From Bryopsis sp. KO-2023 (taxonomy: Eukaryota; Chlorophyta; Ulvophyceae; Bryopsidales; Bryopsidaceae), in contig BSYQ01000005.1 in assembly GCA_030272585.1 (NCBI GenBank), positions 4,867,501 through 4,931,500 of the forward strand: a stretch of 64,000 nucleotides of DNA. Reading direction: 5' to 3'. Under the pieces are notes generated by a model. That model had not been told where the DNA came from. It was given only the letters and a program-made list of their open reading frames with translations, and ran no database searches. Below are positions 46,911 to 57,578 of the stretch, in pieces; the first letter of the stretch is position 1; every line of letters begins with the position of its first letter. Both the position numbers and the translations under genes were made by a program.

Positions 46911-47628
46911 TCATTGCTGCGAGTCCTTGAGGCGTGGTAGGCCGATCACATCGCACAAGTTCTGGCCCAACAGGCGGCGAACTCGAATATTCCCAAGGGG
47001 ATGAGAACTAAAGTCGAGCCTGCAATCCATCCAGAAGGAAAAAATGAAACATGTTGAAATAAAATATCCATTGAATGAACAGATTCATCCTGATTCTCTC
47101 CCAATCAGAAATCTGTCAGAGAGAGGGAGTAAGATGAAATCTAGCTGGCTAATATGTCATTTTTTTTGTGAGAATATGCATGCTAGGAAACTTGACCGAT
47201 CAAATCAGAACTGTGACTGTCATTGGGAGTGCATGGGCACTATTTGGATTCTGAACGCACTTTTTTTTGAGGATATTTTTTACGAAGAAGTGTTTTTTTT
47301 CAGAAAAGTTAGATATGTATGTACAGAGATTCTCATCTGAAAAGAATTTTGCTCACCTGTCAGTATCCAAATCAATTGCTTGAGGTGCATCTTTTGGCCA
47401 GGGGGACCACATCGCCAGTTGTTCATCATACCAGATCGACTTTCCATATTTTGTCTTGCTGGTGGGGGTAACTGAGCCATGATCAGCAAGTGCATCATAT
47501 TCCAGGTCCCCTAATTCAATCAAAGCGCACACGTTGGAGTTAGCAAACATGCTGAATAGAGGATTTGGTGGGATCTCTGCATTCAGATGTATTTTTTCCA
47601 CTGGATGGCTGCACCGGAGCGAAAACAA
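46911..47628 (-). CDS. Last two exons of an unidentified gene, 5' end unresolved
   Basis: Exons from about 47628 (or earlier) to 47357, then 46911-47019, joined in phase 2 to give Arg. The translation reads like a folded domain: CSHPVEKIHLNAEIPPNPLF, SNVCALIELGDLEYDALADH, KSIWYDEQLAMWSPWPKDAP, then LDFSSHPLGNIRVRRLLGQN and a stop after LPRLKDSQQ. No family was recognised. It could be the C-terminal part of the CCCH protein upstream on the same strand or a separate gene. I could not find a phase-consistent splice linking them. Confidence 0.5.
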
Positions 47629-47733
47629 TTCTTTCTCGTGCAGCTCCTTCTTCGTATTTGTTCACCTCCACACTATGGCGTCAGCCCTGCCACGACAAAA
47701 ATGGAGACAACAGGTCAGATCAGCCTCTCACCT

Positions 47734-48701
47734 TCACTGGATGGAGGCACAGAATTCGTCCAGCTCCCAGCCCTGGAGTTGCCGATACAGTGGTGAATAG
47801 TTGACCATGCTGCTGCCCCCCTACACCAGGTGGCCCAAAAATTCATTCAACACTTGTCCTGCTCCACCTCTTCAGATCCTCTTGTTTATCTCAAGAAACT
47901 GGTGTAAGAGAAAGCCTCTTTCACACCCCGTTATCTGTGTCGTCACTGATTTCACGCACCATTGCTGTGGATTCGAGCTTTCCTGGTTTGCTCTGCTGGT
48001 GGCAACTGCTATTTCCAGGAGATCGTGGGAGAATCTGCATTGTCTTCCTCTGGGGCACTGCCCTCTGACGAAGTCGTAGCATATCCCTCGCGGAGGAGCT
48101 CGGTCGGTTGAATTGTCAGTCAGTTCCACCTGTTCGCAAACACAACGAACTTCATTATCCTTGCTTCCACGCTGGTCCATTTGGCGCTTTTGACCAAACC
48201 ACCGCATTGATGATAGGACAGGCTGCCGTACTTCGGTGCCAAAACGATGTTAAGGAATCGTCGCTCCGACGTCCTTAGCATTCGAAAGATGCGAAACGGC
48301 ACAGTTGCGGTTCCAAAAAGGCAGTCGCGCGACCACTCTTACCATCCATTGTCCCACAACTCTGGAGAGGTCGTGTGAGAAACGGCAAAGGGGACCGCGG
48401 TTGCATTCTCCTCGAAGAAAATCGAAGCAGATGCCTTGCTCCTTGCTGTTGTATTGGATAATTGCGTTGATATCATGGGAAAACTTGCAGTTCCGCCGGT
48501 TGCAGCGTCCTTTCGTGAAATCAAAGCAGATTTGGACGTCGTTGGAGCAGAAGTAGGACTGCCGAGGAACCGAGATGGGGGACTGCGGCACATTTGCCGT
48601 GAATCCTGTAGGCCACACATGGCTGTCAGTTTTTGCATGCAAGACACTTCAGGTGAGTTGGCCAGGCAACGGTGTATCCGAAACTGCTTTACGCTTTCCA
48701 T
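47734..48701 (-). CDS. Three-finger CCCH zinc-finger protein, about 202-210 aa
   Basis: Exons 48648-48701, 48343 to 48558 or 48582, 47960-48222 and possibly 47734-47809. Three CCCH fingers are clear. ICFDFTKGRCNRRNCKFSHD is C-x7-C-x4-C-x3-H. ICFDFLRGECNRGPLCRFSH and ICYDFVRGQCPRGRQCRFSH are C-x7-C-x5-C-x3-H. This spacing and the DF-x-RG-x-C core are typical of RNA-binding CCCH proteins such as muscleblind-like or ZC3H10-type factors. The donor after finger two (ATG|GTAAGA) and the acceptor before finger three are good. The N-terminal exon and the tail (MVNYSPLYRQLQGWELDEF) are tentative. Likely role: RNA binding. Confidence 0.75.
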
Positions 48702-49037
48702 TTTTGCGCAACCAGCATGGATATTGAATTACATGAACAAATTTTTCTCGAAAAGAACGATCGCAGTTCAAGACGAGCACACTCTCCACCTGCTTTTGTG
48801 GCCTATGCTACTTTGTTGCTGGCATTTTCCACTTCTTAATAGTTTTAAGTAACCTCTTAACGGACTTCGATACGGTGGAAAGTTATCGCGCCCACAGTTT
48901 TACTTGGCGGGCTTCGGCGGCGCCGCCAATTTGTTTTCGAGAGCGGTATGCTCTTGCTGGTCTTAACGGGGTATTGAAGCGACGTCCGCGAAAAAACGTC
49001 AACCGGCGTTCGAACTGCAGTATTCACCACCTGCCGT

Positions 49038-49440
49038 TCAGAAGACGTTCACACGCGCGCGGGAGGACACTTGCGTGCGCCCACAACTGCGCCCGCCATT
49101 GGGATCCCGCCCATTATTCGATTCGTCCTCCTCGATCCCAATTAAAGCGCCCACGCACGAGGTCCGTCCGAGGCTCTCAGACATCAAACCCTTTTGAAAA
49201 AGCTGACCGTAAAGTCGGAGTATTCGCGTCGCACGGAACTGCGAATACATCAGGCAGTGCGCGAGCGTTGCAGTGCTGTCTATTGGTCCACATATCTCGC
49301 TGACTTCCCACGACCTGTCCTGGACGACCTCACCTGATATGTCTGACAGAGGTCCATCTGTGCGTTTCTGGCGTGGCCATTGTCCTTGACGATTTTCCGT
49401 GACCTGAAGCCCACCATACCAGAACACCACGTGAGCTTTT
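49038..49440 (-). CDS. Possible small gene, two exons, unknown
   Basis: Exons from about 49440 to 49334 and 49038-49238, joined by CAG|GTGAGG and TTCGCAG|T in phase 0. The reading is GMVGFRSRKIVKDNGHARNA, then MDLCQTYQFRATRILRLYGQ, then LFQKGLMSESLGRTSCVGAL and a stop in Arg-rich sequence. ILRLYGQL has the look of an LYR-family helix, but the LYR tripeptide is absent. The sequence here is GC-rich and CpG-rich, so it could be promoter DNA of the CCCH gene instead. Confidence 0.25.
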
Positions 49441-50628
49441 CTTTGTCTCCGAATACAGATCGGCGCTAGCAATCGGTTCTGACTCAGTCGTCTTTTTGAC
49501 AGACGACATCTGACTAACAGCTTCGCCGAAGTCCCAACACCAGTGCAGTTGACTGCCAGGAAAGCTTACTGCGCGAAATTCTAATAATCATACCGGAAGC
49601 TGGTCACGGGGGCGTCGCACGCGACGGGGGAAGCGATGCAGGAAGTCCTTCGAAGCGTCCACTGTCATTCTGCCGGCGTCCCGATCGTTTTCCGTTCGCG
49701 ACATCATCGCGATACTCTCACAATGCATATTTGGCGGGTACGCCAAGACAAGAATCGCACACCGTTTCGCGCCATTTTCAAATTCAAGGCTTGAAACGCC
49801 GTTTTGCCAGTGTTTGACTGGCTGACATCAGCACGTATATTGGCGTGTCGGCGTGGAGCTCTTCTCGGTCTCCAGAACGCACAGTGCAGACGTCCCACAG
49901 ACCAGTCCGCGATGTGGAAGTTTCCGATCACGTGTGCAAATCCGATGCGATGTATTTTTTGGGTCGGCTGCGTGGCTGCGTGGCTTTGGAAAAGCAGTAT
50001 GCTTTCCCCCCATACGCAAGTAAGCTTGCGAATCAGGACGGAGACGTGAAGGCAGAACGTATGCTGATAGAGGAATCGTTGATTGTGAGCGATCTGTAAA
50101 CGTGTGATTGTGGCGCGTGATTTGCTATTTGGACAAAACACCTCATCCGAAACGGTGCTCTCCCCCGTGGAGTTCCCGCATCGCCACGGCCTATTGTCTT
50201 GTTCTGCTGCTTCGTATTTTTTGGTTTTTCGTATCCTTGCTGCTTTTGTAATTATGGGTTACTGATACTCTTGGTATTGCTGCTTGGTCTCTCTCAACCA
50301 CTAGAGACTGCATTCAATGAGGACATCAAGAGATGTCTTGGCTTTATTTTCTCTAATGATTTTGAGGTGCAAGGCCAAAAGCCGAAGGTACGGAGCCAGA
50401 GGGCCTCTGATGTGATCAGTGTCTCTACTGCATTTGAAAAAGGTCCAAAGAAGCCCAAATTACGAAACGAACATGACCAAAGCCTCAAAATCATCCAAGA
50501 AAACCCTCATCCATCCATGCATGTCTTCGACGGCGCCTGCGATGAGCTGGTTCAAAACTGTGATGCGGTGCCCTCCTTGCATCCAACCTATCAAAAAAGA
50601 ATTAACCCTCTGGATAATTTGTGTCTGA
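49441..50628. other. GC-rich gap with ambiguous open frames
   Basis: A plus-strand frame ends at 50099 with MYFLGRLRGCVALEKQYAFP and NQDGDVKAERMLIEESLIVS. It reads like protein, but I found no good start or splice partner. Another plus frame at about 50300-50620 overlaps the presumed 3' untranslated region of the ClpF-like gene. Neither is called. Confidence 0.35.
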
Positions 50629-52578
50629 CTACTGTCCCCCATCAGGGCCCTTATCACCATTGCCATCTTTGCCATCAGAATCATCATCATCATCATCGTA
50701 TCCATCTTCCCCGGGTGCATAAACATCCCACCGCTCAACACTGTACTTGTCCCTCAATTGCCTGGAAAAACACGAGTAGAGACTTGTGGGTCATGCCTGT
50801 TCTGCAAAAAACTTGCAATTTGTGGATCATGTTCTCCATCCCACATGCAACACCTTTCTACAACCCCCCCATGATTAATATCATCAATCTTCAACGTAAT
50901 GGAACAAACCAAATGAAAAGCGCATTGCATCCAGAGGAAAAAACGAAACAGGGCACCACATCAAGGGTTTGCCGTGGCCACATACAAACAACTCACGAGC
51001 AAGGAATGAAGTCCCCAGCAGCATCGCTTCCTAGGAACAACCACACTGCGTATGGGTGCACAAATTCATCGCCCTTCCCGTAGGTTTCGATCCATGTGGT
51101 GCCATCTTCGAGCTCAGGGCATGTCAAGCATTCTTCCGCTACGTATGCAACTGGGGGTGTTCCCAATGGATTCCAGTCCCGCTCATCAACAATCACCTGG
51201 ACATAACCGAGAGAGAGCATCTTTTTGGTCCCCTCGACAAATGCTCTACAGAAAGCTAGCAGAAATAATGGAACTGTTGATATTCATATCTGGCCCCATC
51301 CCATCCTGGCCTTTCAATTTCCTCTCAAACACACTGCATTTGGTCAACTACTGCCGATGTTAGATTTGAGGTGTCCACAAGGAAACCTGAAGATTGCCTG
51401 ATGTCAGACATCGGCACTCACATGGTAGAAGATTTGCTCCGCTCCACACTGCAACGACTCCAAGCCGACCCTCTTTTTCCATTCATCGCTTTCGCAGCAC
51501 AACACATCCCAGCCGCATATCACCCCTCTGTAGCCCAAGTCTTTCCGCTTGACTCGCTGCCCTAATCTGAAATAGGGGTCCACTGACACCATGTCGATGG
51601 AAGCTTCCGCCTCACGAGCTTGGTCCTCCAATTCTATGAGCTGGTCCCGGAACTTGGCAGCATCATCATAACTGAAACCCCAAAACTTAACCTCGTCAGA
51701 ACACACATCACCCCTAGCCCATAGTCATGCAAGGCTCCATTGATTTTTTTCATTTTATTTATTCATTCATTTCTGTCTTTTTTTTTTCGATTTTTTCACC
51801 CAGCATATGGACAGACATCCATGAGACGGGCACTTGCTTTGTTCAAATCCCTTGCGTGTCAGAGTCTGACACATAGACCAGAGCGATTGTGTTTTCTTCT
51901 CGAGTGGCTGTAACCCTCACCGCTCCTCCTCCACAGCTTTTTGCATTTCGGATCGAATTTGGAGTCCTTGGGTGGTGGTGTCTATGACGTCCTTCTGACC
52001 TGAGCCTTTGGCTCCGGATCCGAGACCCTTGGCTCCTTCCAGCGTCTCGACCGCACTATCTACCTGACAAAAATAACGCTTTGCATGACTGGAGAAAAGT
52101 CTCATTTAAATCGATAGATACGTGGGTTTTTTGACAAAGTACCACAAGAGGAAGTATTGTAAAAGTTGCTGGAGAATCTGCTGAACCAGTCTTTTCAGCT
52201 CGTCATTACGATTGTGGTCTGGAAAATTGAATGGGGGAATGAATGTTTAATGTACATTACGTAAACTTGCCCAACGAAGGCCGTCCACAACGAGGTGATT
52301 TAGCCCTGAATGGGGGAAAGAAGGTGGAATATCCCCTGAAACGACTTGGAGTGACAACGAGGTAAAAAAAAAGGTATTAGAATAAAGTGAATAAAGTCCT
52401 CAGTTCTCAACCAGCTGCAAACTTGCTTCTACGGACACTCTTGAATTGGCTCCTCCACCTGTTTTCTTCTCTCCCGGATTTCCATGGCGGTCTCATAATT
52501 TTCGTAAGTCATGGCTCGTTTCATTTCTTGATCAAGCTGCAGTTGGAAAAGGAACAACACGATTTCCTCATTGGCCAT
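50629..52578 (-). CDS. CLPF: UVR- and YccV-domain protein, chloroplast Clp adaptor ClpF-like
   Basis: Exons 52578 (or 52673) to 52459, 51921-52063, 51422-51671, 50997-51196 and 50629-50761. Order of domains: a helical N-terminal part with a UVR-like segment (MTYENYETAMEIRERRKQ), a UVR motif (AVEEERYDDAAKFRDQLIEL), then a YccV/HspQ domain. The last shows YFRLGQRVKRKDLGYRGVIC, GWDVLCCESDEW, EQIFYHVIVDERDW and VAYVAEECL. UVR plus YccV is the layout of plant ClpF, which passes substrates to the stromal Clp protease. It ends with an acidic tail containing six consecutive Asp. An upstream exon with a transit peptide probably exists in 52,580-53,300, since Arg- and Ser-rich codons precede the ATG at 52578. 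It is transcribed away from the sigma factor gene. Confidence 0.82.
52245..52308 (+). repeat. Dispersed ~65-bp repeat, copy 4 (intron)
   Basis: The most complete copy: GTTTAATGTACATT, then AAACTTGCCCAACGAAGGCC, then GTCCACAACGAGG and TGATTTAGCCCTGAA. It follows GAATGAAT and lies in the first ClpF-like intron, antisense to that gene. Confidence 0.7.
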
Positions 52579-53518
52579 CGAGCTCCTCTCTATGGTGGAT
52601 GCTGGGGAACCACCATCGGCCTGAGCTCGGCAACAAAAGTTTCGCCTCGAAGTTGAAGGGAAAAAGCCCTCACCTATTGAAAAAACCCCAAGAAATTTAT
52701 TGAATAATTTGATTTGAGGAAATTTGAAACGGAAGGTATTCAATTGAGCCAACACAAACAAAGACTTGTCAGAAAAAATAACATAATATAATACACAAAT
52801 ACATATGGAAATGACTGTCATATCTGCGCTGGGGTGGTGGAGGGCGTTCCCATAAGACATCTCTCAAAGGCGTCGGCTTGTACTCGACTCAGTTTTGGCG
52901 CCGAGAGGATGAGAACTCACATTTCCCCAATCGAGCGGCTCGCAATGGATGCCGCTGGTTAACGAGTCGTCCACCAGGCTCGCTCGCGCACCGGATCGTC
53001 CCAGGGTGGGTTCGACGTGCTCTTCCAGGCACAGTCGTCGGCCGAGACACGAAGCAACCTTCAGGGTGGAGCCGTCAGCTATATCAGAAACGCAAATATT
53101 ATCCCCGGAAAACTCGGGGGTTTCAAAAAACAAGGCGGCGTGGGCTCGCTTCCGCGACCCCCCTCTTTTCACCTGGAAGAGAATCGGCCATGGTGGTGGT
53201 GTTGTTTGGATGAACACAGAAATTGACCCAGCAGTTTGAAATGTTACCACGAAACTGAGCACGTGGGCATTTCTGTACGACACTTCCAGTTGTGTGTCTT
53301 CCAAATTAATCCGCTTTTTGGAACGTGCTACAACCCTTTCTCCAGGGTTTACCTTTCGCCCTGTATTTTGGCCACGTTTTTACCACAGGGTGAACACCAC
53401 GTTTTAGCTCTCTTCGTTTCGGTTTTCCCGCGAATGCCCGACACCGTGAATACTGCACACCTGAACGTTTTGTTGCCCATTCTTTGAGAACGACCATACT
53501 CTGCAGGAGTGCGTTGTC
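52579..53518. promoter_or_regulatory. Shared upstream region of the divergent CLPF and SIG genes
   Basis: Both genes read outward from this 0.94-kb stretch. Its left half probably holds an untranslated or transit-peptide exon of the ClpF-like gene: a minus-strand frame between about 52870 and 53190 is open and protein-like but its splicing is unclear. No individual promoter element was recognised. Confidence 0.4.
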
Positions 53519-56500
53519 ATGACGGCGTTGTGTCCTTTGGGACGGGCGCCCCTCATTCGCGCTCCTCACCCAGTTTGCGCCAGATTGCCATCGACTTCGG
53601 CGCGAAACGATGATTCGGCCGCGCCCACACCGAAAGGCAAATATTTTTGGTCTCGTTTTCCTCGCTCGCGAGGTCGAGTTTGTGTTGTCTGCTGCTCCAG
53701 AACCGCATTTGTGAGGGGGGGGATGCGACACTCGCGGTTTGGGTTGAGTTCGCGACGCTCGGAAGACAGAGCGATTGTCACGGCGCTTTGCGCGTTTCGC
53801 TTGCGTGATCTAAACGTGGTGTCCACCGTCACGGCCGTGGAACGAACGGAGGAAGAGGAGGTGGTTATAGCCGATGATTTAGAAGTGACGACGTCGGACT
53901 TCGAATTTTCCCGCAGATTCTGGGAAGTGGACTTCACCAAGGATAAAATGGCCGAGGTCAAACAACTTGCGCAAGCCGCTTCCCAGGCGACGAAGGAACT
54001 GGTCGAGATCAAGCCGAAGAAACCCTCGACCTCCCACGCTCGAAAGGTACGGATGGAAAGCTAATCTCCAAAACGAGAAACCGTTTCACAAGACGTCGGC
54101 AGTGGCCCCTCCTGTCTTACAACTTTCCCTCCCCTGAAAGCTTCTCCAGCTCTGATTTATCATGCATGTTTCTTTTTTATTTATTTTTTTCCTTTCTTGG
54201 TGGTTGATGTTGTGTGGAAAGAACTCCATCTAATCTAGATTGTTTTTTTTTTTTCTTTTTTTGTAATTAGGTTCCAAATTCGAAGGACTTGGACATAATT
54301 CGAAAGAAAGCCATCCCGATTGCAATGAAACTGGATTTTTCATCGATGGGGCAAGAAAATCAGGCTGAGCAACAACAGGAGAGCGTTGGGAATGTGGTTG
54401 TGGGGTCCAGTATCAAGACCAGGCGAAAAGCCATCCCAGATAGAAAGGCCAGATTGAAAGCTGCCGGGCTGCTCACTACTGGGGATTCTCAAGAACCTGA
54501 TGAAAATTATAAGAGAATTGAAGACTCCAGACTCAGCCTTCTTCTGAAAACAGTGAGTGGAAACTTGCTGGTGGCCTTTGGGTGGCAGTCCCCCCTTTTT
54601 TTAAGACGGCAGTTGAAAATTCTGTCTTAGCTTCTTTTAACGCAACATGGTGGATTTTTTCTCATACTTCTTTTCTGGAAGATTTAACCCAGAAAAAATC
54701 GCAAGGATATTTTCCCCCACCCGAGTCTCGTTTTTTCGCCTTCGCCCCCTTTTTCAAAAAAGAAAGAAAAGAAAAAACATGAAACAGGTGGCAAGATCTC
54801 TTCACAGTTTTCGAGAATTAATGAAATCTACATAACCATCTGTTTTCTTAATTCGATTCTTTTTTTCGGGGGCGTTGTCAGGCTAGGGGGAAACTTTTGA
54901 CGGCCGATGAGGAGAAATATCACGGGGCCAAGGTGCAGACGCTCGTAAGGTTAAGAGCTGTCAAAGAGGAGTTGAAAGAGAAGCTTGGCCGAACGCCCAC
55001 CATGGTGGAAAGAGCTGCAGAGGAAGGGATCCCATTAAAGTAAATTTAATATTGCCAAATTTTCCTGAGCATGTTTCATTTTGTTGTCGTTGTGAAGCCT
55101 TTTGCGAAAATTGACCTAAATGGAGTGTGAATTGAACTCCAAACAGGAAAAAGGTTTTTCAAATTGGTTAAAAATTAATCTCTCTCTGCTGAGGTTGATA
55201 CTGCTTACTTTTTTTCAGTGTCTGATGAAAAGCATATGCCCATATTTTGTAATTTTGGTGGTTGTTTTTTTTTCTTTTTCCTCGTACATGTGTAATGTAT
55301 GTGTGTGTGTCTTCATGACTTCATATTTTTTGTTTTTTTTTCTGTTTTGTAGAGACTTTGAGGTATTGCTCAAGGACAGCAAAGCCGCAAGAACCACCAT
55401 GGTCAAGAGAAACATGCGGTTGGTTGTTTCGCTTGCGAGAAGATATCAGAAACACGGCACCGACGTGGTGGATCTCGTTTCTGAAGGAGTTTTCGGATTG
55501 TATCGAGCGGTCGAAAAATTTGACCCATCAAAAGGCTTCAAATTTTCAACGTACGCTCACTGGTGGGTCCGGCAAGCCATTTCCAGATCGATGTCGGATC
55601 AGTCCAGAGTCGTCAGGTACAGCCAATGCCAAATTGTTTTGAGCCCTTGGGAAAGTGTGTGTGATACTTATCTCGGATAAATCTCCCGACCAAGGTGTAT
55701 CTTTTTGACCTGCTGATCTTTTTCGCACTCAGTGTTCAGCTGCTTGTTTCAATTGGTTAGAAAATTGGGCTCTCCGGTGAGGAATCGCTTTTGATGGTTA
55801 GTTCAATTGCGGTCAGACACAGTTTCTGTATTGAAACTTGGAGGAGGGCCCAGATCGAGTTGCACGGTTAGAGGCATCCCGAGGGCATCACGTCCTGGAG
55901 TGTTAGAAAGCTGCATATAAGCCACCAATTGTGTGAAATCGTGACTAATCAATGTCAAGAAACATGGTCTCACTCACTGTTCAGTTTGTTTTTGTTTCTG
56001 TTTCTATTTTTAGTGTTTCTTTTTTGTCAGAAAAAAAATACCTAGAAAAAATGGAGCATCACAATCGTTGGTGAAAAGGTGAAAGTCTCATCGTATGCAT
56101 GTATTGACGTAGCTGTTTTTTTCGCCGTAATGCCAGGATTCCTGTTCATGTGTATGAGCTCGCAACAAGGGCTAAGCGGGTCGAAGAGTCCATGCAAAAG
56201 GAGGGCGTCCGTCCCAGCAAACAAGCTGTAGCTGATGCATTGGGCGTTTCTCGAGACAAACTTCTGAAAATGGAGGCTGCACTCAAAGGACCTCTGCATT
56301 TTGACGCACCGATGCCATCGGCATCAGGGGCCCCCACAATGCTCCATGAAGTCGTTGAGGTAAGTAATCTATTTCCCAACTCAATCCATGAATCTTTTCT
56401 TTTAACGAGATATTCAAAAATGAAAGCCAACGCATGCTAAACTGCAACTTCAGTTTTATGGAGTGGGGGAGGGGGGGGGGGGCCTAATGTAAAGAAAATC

Positions 56501-57578
56501 CTGATTTGAAAGAATGAATGCTGTGGTCAATTACTGATTTGCTTTTTGGTTGGCACCTGATAGGACCCCAAGGCAGACGATCCAGCGGATGTGGCTGTGT
56601 TCGATGCTTTGAAAAATGACCTCGAAAATGTGCTGGACACATTATACCCCAGAGAAAGAAACATATTGCGTCTCAGATATGGATTAGATGATGGAATGGA
56701 GCGAACCCTGGTGGAGGTCGGCACGTTTTTTAATGTGAGTGGGTAAATTTCGCTTTTTCCACATCCCACCCCCAAAAGAAAGAGAAAAAAACAAAGAGGG
56801 AGAGAGGACGTGAATTGAATCATAATCTGATCCGATGGAATGGATGTTTTGTCCGCCCAAATTTCAGGATTTTGTTTTGAGACAGGTTACTGCTTCAAAG
56901 TGATTTTTATTTTTTTATTTTTTTATCTTTTTTTATTTTTGGGGGGGGGTTGGAATGCATGGCCCTGCTCCAGCGTGTTTGCACTTGATTCACTGTTCGA
57001 GTGTGAATTTCAGCTGGTTGTTGTGAGTGGGGCTAGATTGATGCTGTACGATTAGAGGCACTCTATCGGATTTCAAGTCCCAGAGTGTTAGGAGACTACC
57101 TACATTCAATTCCATGAAAAAAAAAGAGACGAAAATAAAGAGGTGGCAAGAAAGATTTCATTTTTTCAAAAGATGCTGAATGCAGCACCGCTACTGTGCA
57201 AATGATAAGGGCTCTAAGTTTCATTTTCATGCGACTTGGAGAATCGGGCCTATCTGAAAAATACAAAGTGAAAAAAACACTTTTTTCAAGCGGAAAAAAC
57301 AGATAAACCTGGTTCTCCGAGGTGCTTTCCACGATGCCATCAGGGATTTGATTTAAAAAAACAATTTATTGAAATACTCTGAATTATGATAGTGATTTTA
57401 TTTTTTTGTTGTATCGGTGCAGATCACTCGGGAGCGTGTCAGACAGATCGAAGCCAAGGCGGTACGGAAACTCCGTGAGCCCGATCGCTGTGGAATGCTA
57501 CTCGAGTACAGCGAAGGTTTGCAGGAGTTGTCCGTCCGAACACCTGGTAGAGGGGCCAAAGGCTTGCGTAGGGCATAG
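53519..57578 (+). CDS. SIG: Plastid sigma-70-type RNA polymerase sigma factor, 593 aa
   Basis: Exons 53519-54046, 54271-54552, 54882-55039, 55353-55616, 56137-56359, 56564-56734 and 57423-57578, with phases summing exactly. Sigma factors of this type direct the bacterial-type plastid polymerase to promoters. Residues 1-65 are rich in Arg, Ala and Ser, as in a transit peptide. Region 1.2 is LLTADEEKYHGAKVQTLVRL. Region 2 is NMRLVVSLARRYQKHGTDVV, EKFDPSKGFKFSTYAHWWVR and QAISRSMSDQSRVVR. Region 3 is RIPVHVYELATRAKRVEES. Region 4 is LYPRERNILRLRYGLDDGME with the helix-turn-helix TRERVRQIEAKAVRKLR. Intron 6 splits the region 4 helix-turn-helix. Which of the plant SIG1-6 groups it joins cannot be told here. 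Confidence 0.95.
55847..55906 (+). repeat. SINE-like repeat fragment in SIG intron 4
   Basis: It shares CAGAT-GA, ACGGTTAGAGGCAT, TCACGTCC and GGAGTGTTAG in order with 57031-57091 in another intron of the same gene, about 70% alike by eye over 60 bases. Confidence 0.5.
57031..57091 (+). repeat. SINE-like repeat fragment in SIG intron 6
   Basis: Partner of 55847-55906: TAGATTGA, ACGATTAGAGGCAC, GGATTTCAAGTCCC and AGAGTGTTAG. The GGATTTCAAGTCC block resembles a degenerate pol III B box. Confidence 0.5.

Noticed and set aside
48875..49303. Plus-strand 142-codon Arg-rich frame
   Set aside because: No ATG start; a CpG-rich promoter-like sequence between genes explains the open frame.
50199..51083. 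Plus-strand 294-codon frame with a His-rich run
   Set aside because: It crosses the last two exons of the ClpF-like gene in antisense. The His run is the reverse of that gene's Asp run.
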